IMG/VR virus record: IMGVR_UViG_3300030389_001065
Coordinates: 1-22,246 of that record
DNA from: a virus
Length of the DNA stretch: 22,246 nucleotides
Strand: one strand, 5' to 3'
In this document: positions 14,791 to 22,157 of the stretch, in pieces
Position numbering within the stretch: the stretch's first letter is position 1
Layout of the letters: each line of letters opens with the position of its first letter
Notes under the pieces: model-generated
Told to the model about the DNA's origin: nothing
Databases searched by the model: none
What the model saw: only the letters and a program-made list of their open reading frames with translations
Program-made: the position numbers and the translations under genes

Positions 14791-15144
14791 TTACCTCAAA
14801 ATAAGATCAAAACTTACAGCAGTATTATTTTGCTCATTTGTTATTACTTGAACAATTTTAAATTCAACACTACTTATAACAACTCTATCTTTTGTTGTAG
14901 GAATAAATGTAAGATCCCCAGCAGATATAGTAAGTAATTTATCCTGTGACTCAATCAAATCATTTACTTGATTTCTTGAAACATTTCTTAATGCACCTTT
15001 TATAGTTGTATCAGATGTAGATTCTGTAATAGCTCCAGTAGTGGTATTATATGCCCCTGCTGTTACCTGTCTGATAGTAACATCACCTCCAAGTTTGCTC
15101 AGAGTTTTTGATGCCGCTTTTTTTAGTGCATTTGCAAGGCTCAT
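14791..15144 (-). CDS. Putative neck / head-tail joining protein
   Basis: The 117-residue protein has a short N-terminal helix ('LANALKKAASKTLSKLG'), then a beta-rich part with 'GDVTIRQVTAGAYNTTTG' and 'TIKGALRNVSRNQVNDLIE', ending 'FKIVQVITNEQ' and 'FDLILR'. It resembles head-tail stopper or joining proteins in size, beta character and position between the connector (15382-15942) and the gp10-like protein. ATGA overlap with the upstream gene shows coupling. The particular family is uncertain. Confidence 0.72.
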   Translation of the reverse strand: MSLANALKKAASKTLSKLGGDVTIRQVTAGAYNTTTGAITESTSDTTIKGALRNVSRNQVNDLIESQDKLLTISAGDLTFIPTTKDRVVISSVEFKIVQVITNEQNNTAVSFDLILR

Positions 15145-15416
15145 AATGAATAAGCTATAACCTGACCACTTGCGAGAGTAATACTTGTAATAACACCTTC
15201 AACTTCGGTTGATGCCTTCATTGTTATACCGTTAATAGTAGAAGAACCATTTTCTGTTAAGTTTTCTGCTACAAAAGTTGCTTCAGCATCTGCCAAACAA
15301 TGCACCTTACCAAATCTGCCTGTGTGGGTTGCAGTGTTTGTAATAATTAACCCTGCTGGGTATTGGTAGCCGTAGTTCACTTTAAGACCTCTTAATTGAT
15401 AAATTTGCTCTTCCAC
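15141..15416 (-). CDS. Small beta-rich virion-associated protein
   Basis: The 91-residue protein starts with GTG ('VEEQIYQLRGLKVNYGYQ') and has the patterns 'HTGRFGKVHCLADAEATF' (about 31-48) and 'GVITSITLASGQVIAYSL' at its C-terminus, typical of small beta proteins that I recall in marine phage head or neck regions. It overlaps the 3' end of the connector gene by 35 bases and the next gene by four (ATGA). It may be a small capsid or neck decoration. No catalytic residues are seen. Confidence 0.72.
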   Translation of the reverse strand: MEEQIYQLRGLKVNYGYQYPAGLIITNTATHTGRFGKVHCLADAEATFVAENLTENGSSTINGITMKASTEVEGVITSITLASGQVIAYSL

Positions 15417-15942
15417 CTATTCTAATACCCATCAAGTAATGATCAACTATTGGTGGAATACGATCAATACCTACAGCCCCAAAGAATCTAGGGGTTACAT
15501 TTATATTGCCAATACTTACAGCAGCAAAGTCCTCTAAGCCGCTTAGTTCTAACCCGTTCCTATTGTTGTTTAGATATACAGCCAAGATTACTTGTGCGTG
15601 TTTTACCCTATCTGGGATTTCAGTGTCAAGGTAATAATCGGCAACTAATCTATTTGGAAAACTCAAACCATACAAATTTGTGTATGTATCTGGCTTTCTT
15701 ACTCCTGATCTAGGCCACTCCAAAGCTTGAGTGTCATCTACTCTTGCTCCCAAAAACTTTTCTCTGTCTATCCTTTGGGCTGCTGTAAACAATGCACGAT
15801 TTTTATTGTCATTACTTGACCCATCCCATGCGGCAGCGTCATCACTGAGAACTAAACCCTCAATAAATGAATTTGCATCAGCAAGAGTAATATAAGTGTT
15901 TGCGTTAGCACCGCCAACAGTAGCATCAAGAGTTATCGCCAT
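15382..15942 (-). CDS. Head-tail adaptor, DnaT-like family
   Basis: The 186-residue protein starts 'MAITLDATVGGANANTYIT', has 'ALFTAAQRIDREKFLGAR' (about 50-67), 'LEWPRSGVRKPDTYT' (74-88) and 'VKHAQVILAVYLNNNRNGLE', the layout of the family often labelled 'DnaT-like ssDNA-binding' in phage annotations. Its regular place after the capsid gene and the helical bundle pattern show that it is a gp6-type adaptor ring below the portal, not a replication protein. It overlaps the previous small gene by 17 bases and the next by 35. Confidence 0.85.
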   Translation of the reverse strand: MAITLDATVGGANANTYITLADANSFIEGLVLSDDAAAWDGSSNDNKNRALFTAAQRIDREKFLGARVDDTQALEWPRSGVRKPDTYTNLYGLSFPNRLVADYYLDTEIPDRVKHAQVILAVYLNNNRNGLELSGLEDFAAVSIGNINVTPRFFGAVGIDRIPPIVDHYLMGIRIGGRANLSIKRS

Positions 15943-16063
15943 TGAGTTTTACCTTTTTGGGCTTAGATTTTGGTTTTGGCTTTTCTAGAGTTTGAACAAG
16001 TGAAGCTGCTTTTTCGGCAGCCTCATTTTGTTCTCTCATTCGCCTAAAAGCGAACATAGCCAT
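15926..16063 (-). CDS. Small basic protein (45 aa) after decoration protein
   Basis: A 45-codon frame begins at an ATG overlapping the stop of the decoration gene (TAATG) and ends in TGA at 15928-15926, 17 bases inside the adaptor gene. The protein starts 'MAMFAFRRMREQNEAAEK' and ends in a Pro-Lys-rich tail ('KPKPKSKPKKVKLNGDNS'). The coupling on both sides supports a genuine gene. The amphipathic first half and basic tail could bind DNA or the capsid; function is unknown. Confidence 0.72.
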   Translation of the reverse strand: MAMFAFRRMREQNEAAEKAASLVQTLEKPKPKSKPKKVKLNGDNS

Positions 16064-16428
16064 TAGCTTGATGCACCCTTAAGAGCAACAAAGTTTATAA
16101 CAATCGCTTGGCTTAAGTTACCAGCAGATACATTAGAAACTGTTACTGCAAAAGAACCAGCAGCAATACTATTAGCGTTCACAAGATATGAACCAGCAGT
16201 TCCAGCAGAACCATGACAAGCTACAACAACGTCTGTTGCTGCAATCTTGCTGTTAGTTACTGTGAAAGATACCTCTGTGCCAGCGTCAAGCTGTGCATTG
16301 TTCATTGTGATTTGACCAGACTCTGTGTTGAGTGTGACCCCAGTAGATTTGTTAGTGGCCTGAGTTACAGTTCCACCTGTTGTTGGGCCTACTAAAGACC
16401 CAGCAGTTACTTCAAATAGTGATGGCAT
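16063..16428 (-). CDS. Capsid decoration-like protein
   Basis: The 121-residue protein has 'GTVTQATNKSTGVTLNTE' (about 19-36), 'GQITMNNAQLDAGTEVSFTV' (about 38-57) and 'SYLVNANSIAAGSFAVTVSN'. This beta-sandwich-like pattern is common next to phage major capsid genes. It follows the capsid gene after two bases, so a high copy number and attachment to the capsid surface are plausible. It has one cysteine and no signal peptide. Decoration or head-fibre function is inferred from position and pattern. Confidence 0.75.
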   Translation of the reverse strand: MPSLFEVTAGSLVGPTTGGTVTQATNKSTGVTLNTESGQITMNNAQLDAGTEVSFTVTNSKIAATDVVVACHGSAGTAGSYLVNANSIAAGSFAVTVSNVSAGNLSQAIVINFVALKGASS

Positions 16429-16430
16429 GA

Positions 16431-17468
16431 TTAATCCTGATTAGATACGTTAGTAGCTCTAACAATACCGATATTCTTTGTCTCATACACTTTCGACCAT
16501 GATGCAACTGTTTCCAAAACTGTTCTGTTTGGGTTAACTGTTGATACAGCGTATTTTAGACCTACTGGGTGATAGATGTAGTGGAGATCCACTGCCATAG
16601 CTTCTTCCAAAGCTAAAATATCACGATCAGTTTGTGTTCTGATTGGTGCTTGCTCACCTGTAACAACTGCTCCTTCTGTAAAGAAGAATGTTGAATACTC
16701 AGTAGAAGCTCCAGAGCCTGTTGTTGGAATATCATCAGAAACGATAATTCTTAAACCACCAAAGCTCTCGACAACATTAGGGCCATCAAAAGCTCTTGTT
16801 GTACTACCAGCAGTAGCTCCTGTATCAGGTGCGCCTGTGTTGTCGTAGATGCGGTCAATCATATTACGCTCTAACAAGTCTCCATAAACGTTGGAGTGCA
16901 TTGCTATTGCTGTAAGCTTGCTACCTTGATCACCTAGTAAAGACTTTGCCTTTGCAATGTGTCTTGGACTTAGAGTTGTTGGGCTATCACCAGACTCTGA
17001 ATCAATAGTCAAAGCAAATAAAGCTGAGTTGCTATCGTTTGCGTTGATAGATCCAAATGCACCAGTTAAGCAAGAATATAAATCCTTTTGCTTTTGGTTA
17101 TTTACATAAGCAGCCATTTTCTGAGCAATAGCAGCCATAGGATCAATACCACCACCAACTGCAAGTGAAGCTAAGTCTCTTGAACTAAAAGCTCTACCTC
17201 TATGAAGAACAGCAGCAATTTGGTTATCTGCTGTAATTTTTGATGGAGTTAAAGATGTTGAGTCTGTTAAAACTTCAAAATCACCTGTTAAGTTTGCTTT
17301 GTAGAAAGGAATCTTTACAAAGTCACCGCCTCTTTCTGCGGATAAATTTAATTCTGCCAAAGGTTGCACTACCCCACTCTGTAAGAAGCTGTCAGTTTGT
17401 GTTGTCGCTTCGATCAAGTAGGGAGTAAACACCTCAGGAATAATTAAATCCGATCTTAATGTTGCCAT
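16431..17468 (-). CDS. Major capsid protein (HK97 fold, Gp13-like type)
   Basis: The 345-residue protein starts 'MATLRSDLIIPEVFTPYL', followed by an elongated region ('RGGDFVKIPFYKANLTGD'), 'GRAFSSRDLASLAVGG', 'AMHSNVYGDLLERNMIDRI' and near its end 'VDLHYIYHPVGLKYAVS'. This is the pattern of the phage major capsid family often found with a separate scaffold and no maturation protease. No protease gene is seen in this window between portal and capsid, and the N-terminus has no long delta domain. No Shine-Dalgarno sequence is seen upstream of its ATG, odd for a protein needed in hundreds of copies; the 68-base leader has repeats and hairpins that could matter. Confidence 0.92.
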   Translation of the reverse strand: MATLRSDLIIPEVFTPYLIEATTQTDSFLQSGVVQPLAELNLSAERGGDFVKIPFYKANLTGDFEVLTDSTSLTPSKITADNQIAAVLHRGRAFSSRDLASLAVGGGIDPMAAIAQKMAAYVNNQKQKDLYSCLTGAFGSINANDSNSALFALTIDSESGDSPTTLSPRHIAKAKSLLGDQGSKLTAIAMHSNVYGDLLERNMIDRIYDNTGAPDTGATAGSTTRAFDGPNVVESFGGLRIIVSDDIPTTGSGASTEYSTFFFTEGAVVTGEQAPIRTQTDRDILALEEAMAVDLHYIYHPVGLKYAVSTVNPNRTVLETVASWSKVYETKNIGIVRATNVSNQD

Positions 17469-17536
17469 TAGAATTTAATTAATATGTTTACTTCGAGGCA
17501 CAACCTCTGACATGGCACAACCACGTTAGTTCTATA
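17469..17536 (-). promoter_or_regulatory. Leader of the major capsid gene with direct repeats
   Basis: This 68-base gap is the longest in the head region. GGCACAACC (plus-strand reading) occurs at 17497-17505 and again at 17514-17522, a 17-base period. The first copy lies in a GAGG...CCTC hairpin. GTTAG (17525-17529) and CTAAC (17537-17541) form a second 5-bp stem across the scaffold stop. The 20 bases before the capsid ATG are almost pure A/T with no ribosome-binding sequence. The arrangement suggests a binding site or RNA structure that sets capsid levels, but none is a recognised element. Confidence 0.3.
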
Positions 17537-18208
17537 CTAACCGCTAACTGCGTTTTTGAGCATATTATATTTATTTATATCTGTTCTATATAACCTACTT
17601 TGCTCTGTAAGGTTGAAAGATTCCTTTGCAAATGGGTTCTTCTCACCAGCAGCAACTGTTTCAGTCTGAACTTTAGTTGTCGTTGCTCCACCGCCTTGTG
17701 GTCTTGGGTTTTTCTGTACCCATGAAGGCATTTTTGACATCGCCCACTCTTTAACTGGAGTTCTGTTATATCCATCAACAACAACAACTGTTCCATCAGC
17801 CTCTCTTGCAAGTTGATCCTTACTGATGCGAGATAACACATATTGGGGATCGTGTACAACATCAGCAAGGGCTGTTACTGCTGGGGCTTCAACTTCAAGT
17901 TGTCTCTGCCTTGCTTCTAACTCTTGGATTCTTTTGTTTTTTGCCTCTTCTGCATCACGATACTGCTGTGCCTGTTTAGCAATCGCCTCATCATATCTGC
18001 CTTTTGCCTCTAGCTCTTCTTTTTCTTTTTGCTGTTTGAAAGCAATAAGAGCATCTACATCAACATCTGGTGGTACAGCTTTTGCTGCCTCCTTTGCTTT
18101 TTTGTAATCGTCTAGAATTTCTCTGTTGCTTTTTCTGAGTGCTTCAACTTCTGCCATCAACGCTGCTGTATCAACAGGTGGATTTGGTTTGATTGGTTCG
18201 TCAGCCAT
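17537..18208 (-). CDS. Scaffold protein
   Basis: The 223-residue protein has a long helical, coiled-coil-prone core ('LMAEVEALRKSNREILDDYK' at about 17-36; 'QQKEKEELEAKGRYDEA' and 'KNKRIQELEARQRQLEVE' at 60-110) rich in Glu, Lys, Ala and Gln, and a C-terminal region ending 'FNLTEQSRLYRTDINKYNML'. It has no cysteine and lies directly upstream of the major capsid gene. This composition and position are typical of phage scaffolding proteins that shape the procapsid and then exit. The C-terminal basic helix probably binds capsid subunits. No fused protease is visible. Confidence 0.88.
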   Translation of the reverse strand: MADEPIKPNPPVDTAALMAEVEALRKSNREILDDYKKAKEAAKAVPPDVDVDALIAFKQQKEKEELEAKGRYDEAIAKQAQQYRDAEEAKNKRIQELEARQRQLEVEAPAVTALADVVHDPQYVLSRISKDQLAREADGTVVVVDGYNRTPVKEWAMSKMPSWVQKNPRPQGGGATTTKVQTETVAAGEKNPFAKESFNLTEQSRLYRTDINKYNMLKNAVSG

Positions 18209-18237
18209 AAATAAAAAATTTACAATTATTCACAATA

Positions 18238-18540
18238 CTAGCTCCACTTTGTAAGGTTCGCCCAATATGCCCCTGACATTTTACCTTTGGCAATATTTTT
18301 GGCGTGTCTGGCCTTAAAATTACGTCTTTTTGCCTTATCTGCCATGCTTTCACCCTTTCTTGGTGGCTTTGTATCTGCGCCCTGCGCTCCAAATCTAATT
18401 AATTTGACCTTATCGCCCTCTTTTGCAAGAACAACATGAGATTTTGTTGGGTGTGATGGGGTTTTCTTTGCTTTATTGACTTCAGTTAAACCATATTTTT
18501 TTAATTTACGATCAATCTTTTCTTTTTTACTTAATGTCAT
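18238..18540 (-). CDS. Conserved basic head-region protein (100 aa)
   Basis: The 100-residue protein has 'TPSHPTKSHVVLAKEGDKVK' (about 27-46), 'LIRFGAQGADTKPP' and a strongly conserved-looking end 'RRNFKARHAKNIAKGKMSGA' (72-91). I recall this pattern from small proteins beside portal or capsid genes in cyanophages and other marine phages. It is basic, with no cysteine or membrane segment. It overlaps the upstream 50-residue gene by four bases (ATGA). A DNA- or capsid-binding role fits its charge but is not shown. Confidence 0.82.
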   Translation of the reverse strand: MTLSKKEKIDRKLKKYGLTEVNKAKKTPSHPTKSHVVLAKEGDKVKLIRFGAQGADTKPPRKGESMADKAKRRNFKARHAKNIAKGKMSGAYWANLTKWS

Positions 18541-18689
18541 TTGCCTATTTTCTCCTGTGCCATCCTATGCGCTCTTGCAAAGCTCATACCTTCACGCATT
18601 TTTCTCACCATATAATTCATGTGCCTTTTTGTATGATGCACTGAATGAGCTTTTAATATTTCTTTTTGTTTTTTTGTTAGTGGAGCCAT
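18537..18689 (-). CDS. Small basic head-region protein (50 aa)
   Basis: A 50-codon frame starts at an ATG overlapping the stop of the upstream gene (TAATG) and its stop overlaps the downstream start (ATGA). The product, 'MAPLTKKQKEILKAHSVHH' then 'TKRHMNYMVRKMREGMSFAR', is a His/Lys/Met-rich helix-turn-helix-sized peptide. The motif 'HHTKRHMNYM' with 'GMSFARAH' is one I recall from many phage head modules. Tight coupling on both sides makes it a real gene. Function is unknown. Confidence 0.8.
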   Translation of the reverse strand: MAPLTKKQKEILKAHSVHHTKRHMNYMVRKMREGMSFARAHRMAQEKIGK

Positions 18690-18949
18690 TACCTTTTCTT
18701 TTGGTATTTTGAATAAATTTTAGCGTCTGCTGTTCTTGCACCACCTTTTCCTGTCATATAACTATTTACCCTGCCCATGGCCCACGCTGCCATAGGTACA
18801 TTACGAGATCCAGCAGAAAGATATGCACCTTGACCCTTTCGGTAAACTTCTGCAAGTTCACCATAAAAAAAGCGTGTACCTTCAGCCTTTTTTTTAAGAC
18901 TTGCTTTTACGCTTTCGCTTAGTGGTTTTCTTCTTCTTGCCTGAGACAT
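18689..18949 (-). CDS. Conserved basic head-region protein (86 aa)
   Basis: The 86-residue protein has 'RRKPLSESVKASLKKKAEG' (6-24), 'GELAEVYRKGQGAYLSAGS' (30-48) and 'AAWAMGRVNSYMTGKGGART' (about 54-73). This combination is recurrent in marine phage genomes next to portal and terminase genes, annotated as unknown. It is strongly basic. Its first 56 bases overlap the 3' end of the upstream basic gene in a different frame, which is a larger overlap than its neighbours show, and its stop overlaps the next start (TAATG). The start is ATG. It may bind nucleic acid or the head vertex. Confidence 0.8.
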   Translation of the reverse strand: MSQARRRKPLSESVKASLKKKAEGTRFFYGELAEVYRKGQGAYLSAGSRNVPMAAWAMGRVNSYMTGKGGARTADAKIYSKYQKKR

Positions 18950-19127
18950 TTTGTTCTGTGCGTGATTTAGATACAGCCTTTATATCAATAAACTCTCCTT
19001 TTCGATAGGCTTCAGCAGTTCTTTTGATTTCAGCAGCTTTCGCTAGCTTATTCATAGCCCCAGACAGATATTTTTTAGGAACACCTGTCTTTTTGTCTTT
19101 TGGAACTCGCCGAAATTTTCTTTTCAC
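18894..19127 (-). CDS. Lys-rich head-region protein (77 aa, GTG start)
   Basis: The 77-residue protein begins at GTG, which overlaps the stop of the upstream 29-residue gene (GTGA). It contains 'RRVPKDKKTGVPKKYLSGA' (about 6-24) and 'KLAKAAEIKRTAEAYRKGEF' (27-46), a pattern I recall from marine phages, and ends in a Lys/Arg cluster ('GKKKKTTKRKRKSKS'). The last 56 bases overlap the next gene in another frame; that overlapped part encodes the low-complexity Lys tail, so the tail may be a by-product of the overlap. Function unknown. Confidence 0.78.
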   Translation of the reverse strand: MKRKFRRVPKDKKTGVPKKYLSGAMNKLAKAAEIKRTAEAYRKGEFIDIKAVSKSRTEQNVSGKKKKTTKRKRKSKS

Positions 19128-19213
19128 TTTTTAGTTTTCTTTTTAGCAGTGGTTTTAGTTTCTTTGGGCTTTTTTGTTTCCTCTTCGCCCTGTACCTTAA
19201 AAATATATCCCAT
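19124..19213 (-). CDS. Tiny Lys-rich protein (29 aa)
   Basis: The 29-codon frame has ATG at 19213-19211, overlapping the stop of the upstream gene (TAATG), and TGA at 19126-19124 within the GTG start of the next (GTGA). A strong AAAGGAGG lies 9 bases before the start, the best ribosome site in this region. The product is 'MGYIFKVQGEEETKKPKE' followed by a Thr/Lys-rich tail. The ribosome site and two-sided coupling support translation despite its size. Confidence 0.65.
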   Translation of the reverse strand: MGYIFKVQGEEETKKPKETKTTAKKKTKK

Positions 19214-19281
19214 TACTTTTTGCCTCCTTTCTTTTTCTTCTTTGTTCCTTTGGGCTTCATAGAACCATAGTGTGAAGGCAT
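19213..19281 (-). CDS. Tiny Lys-rich protein (22 aa)
   Basis: The 22-codon frame encodes 'MPSHYGSMKPKGTKKKKKGG' plus two Lys. 'MPxHYG' followed by a Lys tail is a pattern I recall in marine phage small proteins near head genes. Its stop overlaps the start of the next tiny gene (TAATG). No ribosome-binding sequence is obvious, and an internal ATG at 19260 would give a 15-residue form. It is a weak call because any Lys-rich tract can be open. Confidence 0.5.
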   Translation of the reverse strand: MPSHYGSMKPKGTKKKKKGGKK

Positions 19282-19306
19282 GACAATAAAAGTAGCTGTT
19301 TTTATA

Positions 19307-19456
19307 TTACTTCTTTTTGCGTTTTTTAGCTGTCTTTTTTTTGCCAGCAGTAGATAGTGCAATGGCCTGTGCTTGCTTCATTGTGCGGCCCTCTTTCACT
19401 AACAAACGAATATTGCTAGAGATAACAGATTCAGACTTTCCTTTTTTAAGTGGCAT
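19307..19456 (-). CDS. Small phage protein (49 aa) with 'KQAxAIAL' motif
   Basis: The 49-residue product begins 'MPLKKGKSESVISSNIRLL', continues 'VKEGRTMKQAQAIALSTAGK' and ends in a Lys/Arg tail. The order K-S-x-x-x-I-S-x-N-I-x-x-L then E-G-x-x-x-K-Q-A-x-A-I-A-L is a recognisable small phage family that I recall from many head modules, with unknown role. It lies five bases after the stop of the head morphogenesis gene. The amphipathic helices and basic tail fit nucleic-acid or protein binding. Confidence 0.78.
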   Translation of the reverse strand: MPLKKGKSESVISSNIRLLVKEGRTMKQAQAIALSTAGKKKTAKKRKKK

Positions 19457-19461
19457 AATTT

Positions 19462-20706
19462 TTATGTATATAACTCTTGTAACCTTTTTAATGAAACTTC
19501 GCTACCATCATTTCTAATCATTTTTCGTAACGCTGCCTGTCCAGACCCCTCTTTTTTTGCCAATCTTTTAAATATTTTTACTTTTCCTTCACTACCTAAA
19601 GTTTTAACTTGCAACTTTCTATCTTGATCAAGTAACCAGTTTCCGTATGTTGTACCTTGCGGAACTCTGCCTGTAATACTTGGTCTTTTATCAAATTTAG
19701 TCGCTGGCGGCTTTTCAAGACTTGAAAACTCTTCTTGCAATCTGTCAAAGTCAACAATAGGGACAGTAGTTGATCGACAATTAAAATGTTGAGGTGGTGT
19801 AGGCCCTTTGTTATATTCAAATATTTGACCATCTAATCTTCGACATATCGGACTTGTTCTTGAGTCTAGCGTTGCAACATATTTGTATTGAGGAGCAACT
19901 TTTTTATTTGCTGCATATACGGCCTGTGATGCCTGATTTGTAACTTGATTAACAGAAGTCCTGACAATAGTTGAGATTTGATTATTAGCTACTTTTGTAA
20001 GTTCTCCGCCAGCTAAAGCTAATTGTTTAACCGAAAGAGGGGCTAAATCTGCAAAATCAAGCCTACCAACAAGTCTCCTAGTGATCTGATCTAATGACTC
20101 ACCAGCAAACACTCCTGATCTAACAGCTAAATCTAATTTTTCTGCTGAAGATTCTGCTAAACCTCTAAATGCTTTACTTACTGTTGTGCCATTTGGCAAT
20201 CTTATTGCAGCCCCTTGAGTAGCTGTAAGACTGAATTTACCAGAACCAAAGTTTACAAAATTATCTTCTGTAAAAGCTTTACTTGTAAAAATATTTACTT
20301 TTGATGGGTCAGTAATTATCACTGACTCTGCATACTTAGGACTTATAGAAACACTGTTGATAGGTACATCACCAGATGCAGTAACCTTTTTCAATTCGTT
20401 TTCAATAAAATCTTTTTGTAATATCGTTACTCCTTGAAGTTCTTTTTTAAAATCTCTAGCTGATTTAGTTGACCAAGTTGCAAGACTATCCTTTGACTGT
20501 TTGATAACTGCTCTAAGTCTTTTTCTTGTTTGAGGTGCAATAATTACACCTTCACCAGCCGCTTGCTGTCTTAGATTTATTTGTCTCAGTTGTCTTGCTG
20601 CATTTAAAATTATTTCGTTATAAGTTACAGCATATTTTTTTGCAACAGAATTACTATATCTATTTAAATCAATAGTTTCCCTAAAAAATACCTCTGGAAT
20701 ATCCAT
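19462..20706 (-). CDS. Head morphogenesis protein (SPP1 gp7 / Mu F-like)
   Basis: The 414-residue protein has a long helical N-terminal half and the family signature near its end: 'YVATLDSRTSPICRRLDGQ' (about 276-294) and 'PPQHFNCRSTTVPI' (304-317), with Cys288, His307 and Cys310. The preceding helix 'RTSVNQVTNQASQAVYA' is also typical. Such proteins are minor head components that bind portal or DNA and help set up ejection. It starts three bases after the portal stop, as in SPP1-like orders. Family assignment is firm, detailed role unknown. Confidence 0.9.
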   Translation of the reverse strand: MDIPEVFFRETIDLNRYSNSVAKKYAVTYNEIILNAARQLRQINLRQQAAGEGVIIAPQTRKRLRAVIKQSKDSLATWSTKSARDFKKELQGVTILQKDFIENELKKVTASGDVPINSVSISPKYAESVIITDPSKVNIFTSKAFTEDNFVNFGSGKFSLTATQGAAIRLPNGTTVSKAFRGLAESSAEKLDLAVRSGVFAGESLDQITRRLVGRLDFADLAPLSVKQLALAGGELTKVANNQISTIVRTSVNQVTNQASQAVYAANKKVAPQYKYVATLDSRTSPICRRLDGQIFEYNKGPTPPQHFNCRSTTVPIVDFDRLQEEFSSLEKPPATKFDKRPSITGRVPQGTTYGNWLLDQDRKLQVKTLGSEGKVKIFKRLAKKEGSGQAALRKMIRNDGSEVSLKRLQELYT

Positions 20707-20709
20707 TTA

Positions 20710-22131
20710 TCATTCTTCCTCTTGTTCCTCCTCTAGTTCTGGGTCAGGTTCTTCTGGTGGCTCTATTTCTGTAAGACCTCCTTGCTGTGTGCTTTCTATC
20801 TCTTCTTCAATATCAAAATCGTCTGGCAAAACTTCTCCTGTAGATAATTGTTTCAACAATGTTTCTTGTGTAATAGTGCCAGCAGTGAACAATGTAAGTA
20901 AAGCTGTTATTTCTTGTGGCTGTAATCTTGCACTTACAAAGTCTCTATTGACAAAACTACTGCCAGCATTAGGTTCATTGAGATATTCACTATGAAACCT
21001 TAAACAATTATCAATCAAATCTTGCATCTGCTGTGCAATTACCATCATTGTGCTGTCATTCTGTGATCTATCAATCCTCTTGGCCTCTGCTGTTTCTCCT
21101 ACTAACTTCTGTCCAAGGACTGCGGCTAGTGACAATGTATTGATCTGCTCTGCAATATCTTTCAATCTTGTAAACTGACTATCATAACTATCACCTGACG
21201 GCGATATATATTCCATACGTGACTCAGGTGGGAGTGATATTGCTTCATTAGGGCCTGTTGTTATCTCATCTGCATTTGGATAACCAAAAACTGCAAGCAT
21301 AGGAACAGAACTAATATGCAAAATATTATCCAAGTCAGACTGTATCTGATAATGCTTGAGATTTAATTCTGCAATGTCATACAAAGGGCTACGACTCTCA
21401 AAGTATCCAACTCTATTTGAATAAGCAATTGCAAAAGGAATTTTATCTTTAATACTCATTTCACCTTGTTCAAATAATTTATATTCACTCTTTTTTGCAT
21501 CTTTTCTATGAATCTCATATCTGCCACGTTCAAGAACTCTGATTTGTTTGACAATCTTGTCACCATATTTACCATCTGGTTCAACAATCTGTTCTAACAA
21601 GCGTACTTGTGTGAGTTGCCTTACCCCATCTATGATTTCCGTTCTAAAACCTAAAATATCTTTTGGTGTATATGTCACCCAGTATGGCCTTGCTTTGTCT
21701 CCCTCTTTTGGTGCATCAACAAGAACCCCAACATGACCAAAGCTAATAGCTTGTCTTGCTGTCTGATATAGCCACACGTTCAAATCGTTACCCTCTAAAT
21801 CGACATCAAACAACTGTTCTCTTACTAAGTCAGATACATCATCAAGTCTTACTGGTTTTCTTACCAACATACCTGATAGCATTTTCTCGATTCGTTGCAG
21901 ATAGGGAACTACTGTCGACCTGCTGAGTCTGACATCATAGCTATCGTCCGTCTCTCGACTTTCTTGCGGCAAATACTTTCTATGCTCACTCCGGATCTTG
22001 TATGTTCCTTCCTTCAAATCTGTTATCAAATCCCAGAATTGGCTCATTCTCTGATAAGCAGCATTAGGGCTTGCAACTGTAGTGGCAGCTTGTGTTATGG
22101 GCTGATTGTAAATATTTAGTGAGCTATACAC
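20710..22131 (-). CDS. Portal protein (DUF4055-type)
   Basis: The 473-residue protein starts at GTG with TGAGG about eight bases upstream; a later ATG at residue 29 is a weaker alternative. Residues 64-120 ('YDVRLSRSTVVPYLQRIEKM' onward) and 'LNLKHYQIQSDLDNILHIS' (about 258-276) match the portal-like DUF4055 family common in siphoviruses, and 'GETAEAKRIDRSQNDSTMM' is the usual late motif. The C-terminus is a very acidic tail ('EPPEEPDPELEEEQEEE'). It forms the dodecameric ring for DNA entry. Terminase end upstream and gp7-like gene downstream confirm the order. Confidence 0.9.
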   Translation of the reverse strand: MYSSLNIYNQPITQAATTVASPNAAYQRMSQFWDLITDLKEGTYKIRSEHRKYLPQESRETDDSYDVRLSRSTVVPYLQRIEKMLSGMLVRKPVRLDDVSDLVREQLFDVDLEGNDLNVWLYQTARQAISFGHVGVLVDAPKEGDKARPYWVTYTPKDILGFRTEIIDGVRQLTQVRLLEQIVEPDGKYGDKIVKQIRVLERGRYEIHRKDAKKSEYKLFEQGEMSIKDKIPFAIAYSNRVGYFESRSPLYDIAELNLKHYQIQSDLDNILHISSVPMLAVFGYPNADEITTGPNEAISLPPESRMEYISPSGDSYDSQFTRLKDIAEQINTLSLAAVLGQKLVGETAEAKRIDRSQNDSTMMVIAQQMQDLIDNCLRFHSEYLNEPNAGSSFVNRDFVSARLQPQEITALLTLFTAGTITQETLLKQLSTGEVLPDDFDIEEEIESTQQGGLTEIEPPEEPDPELEEEQEEE

Positions 22132-22157
22132 AGTTTTGCCTCAATACTATCATGTTC

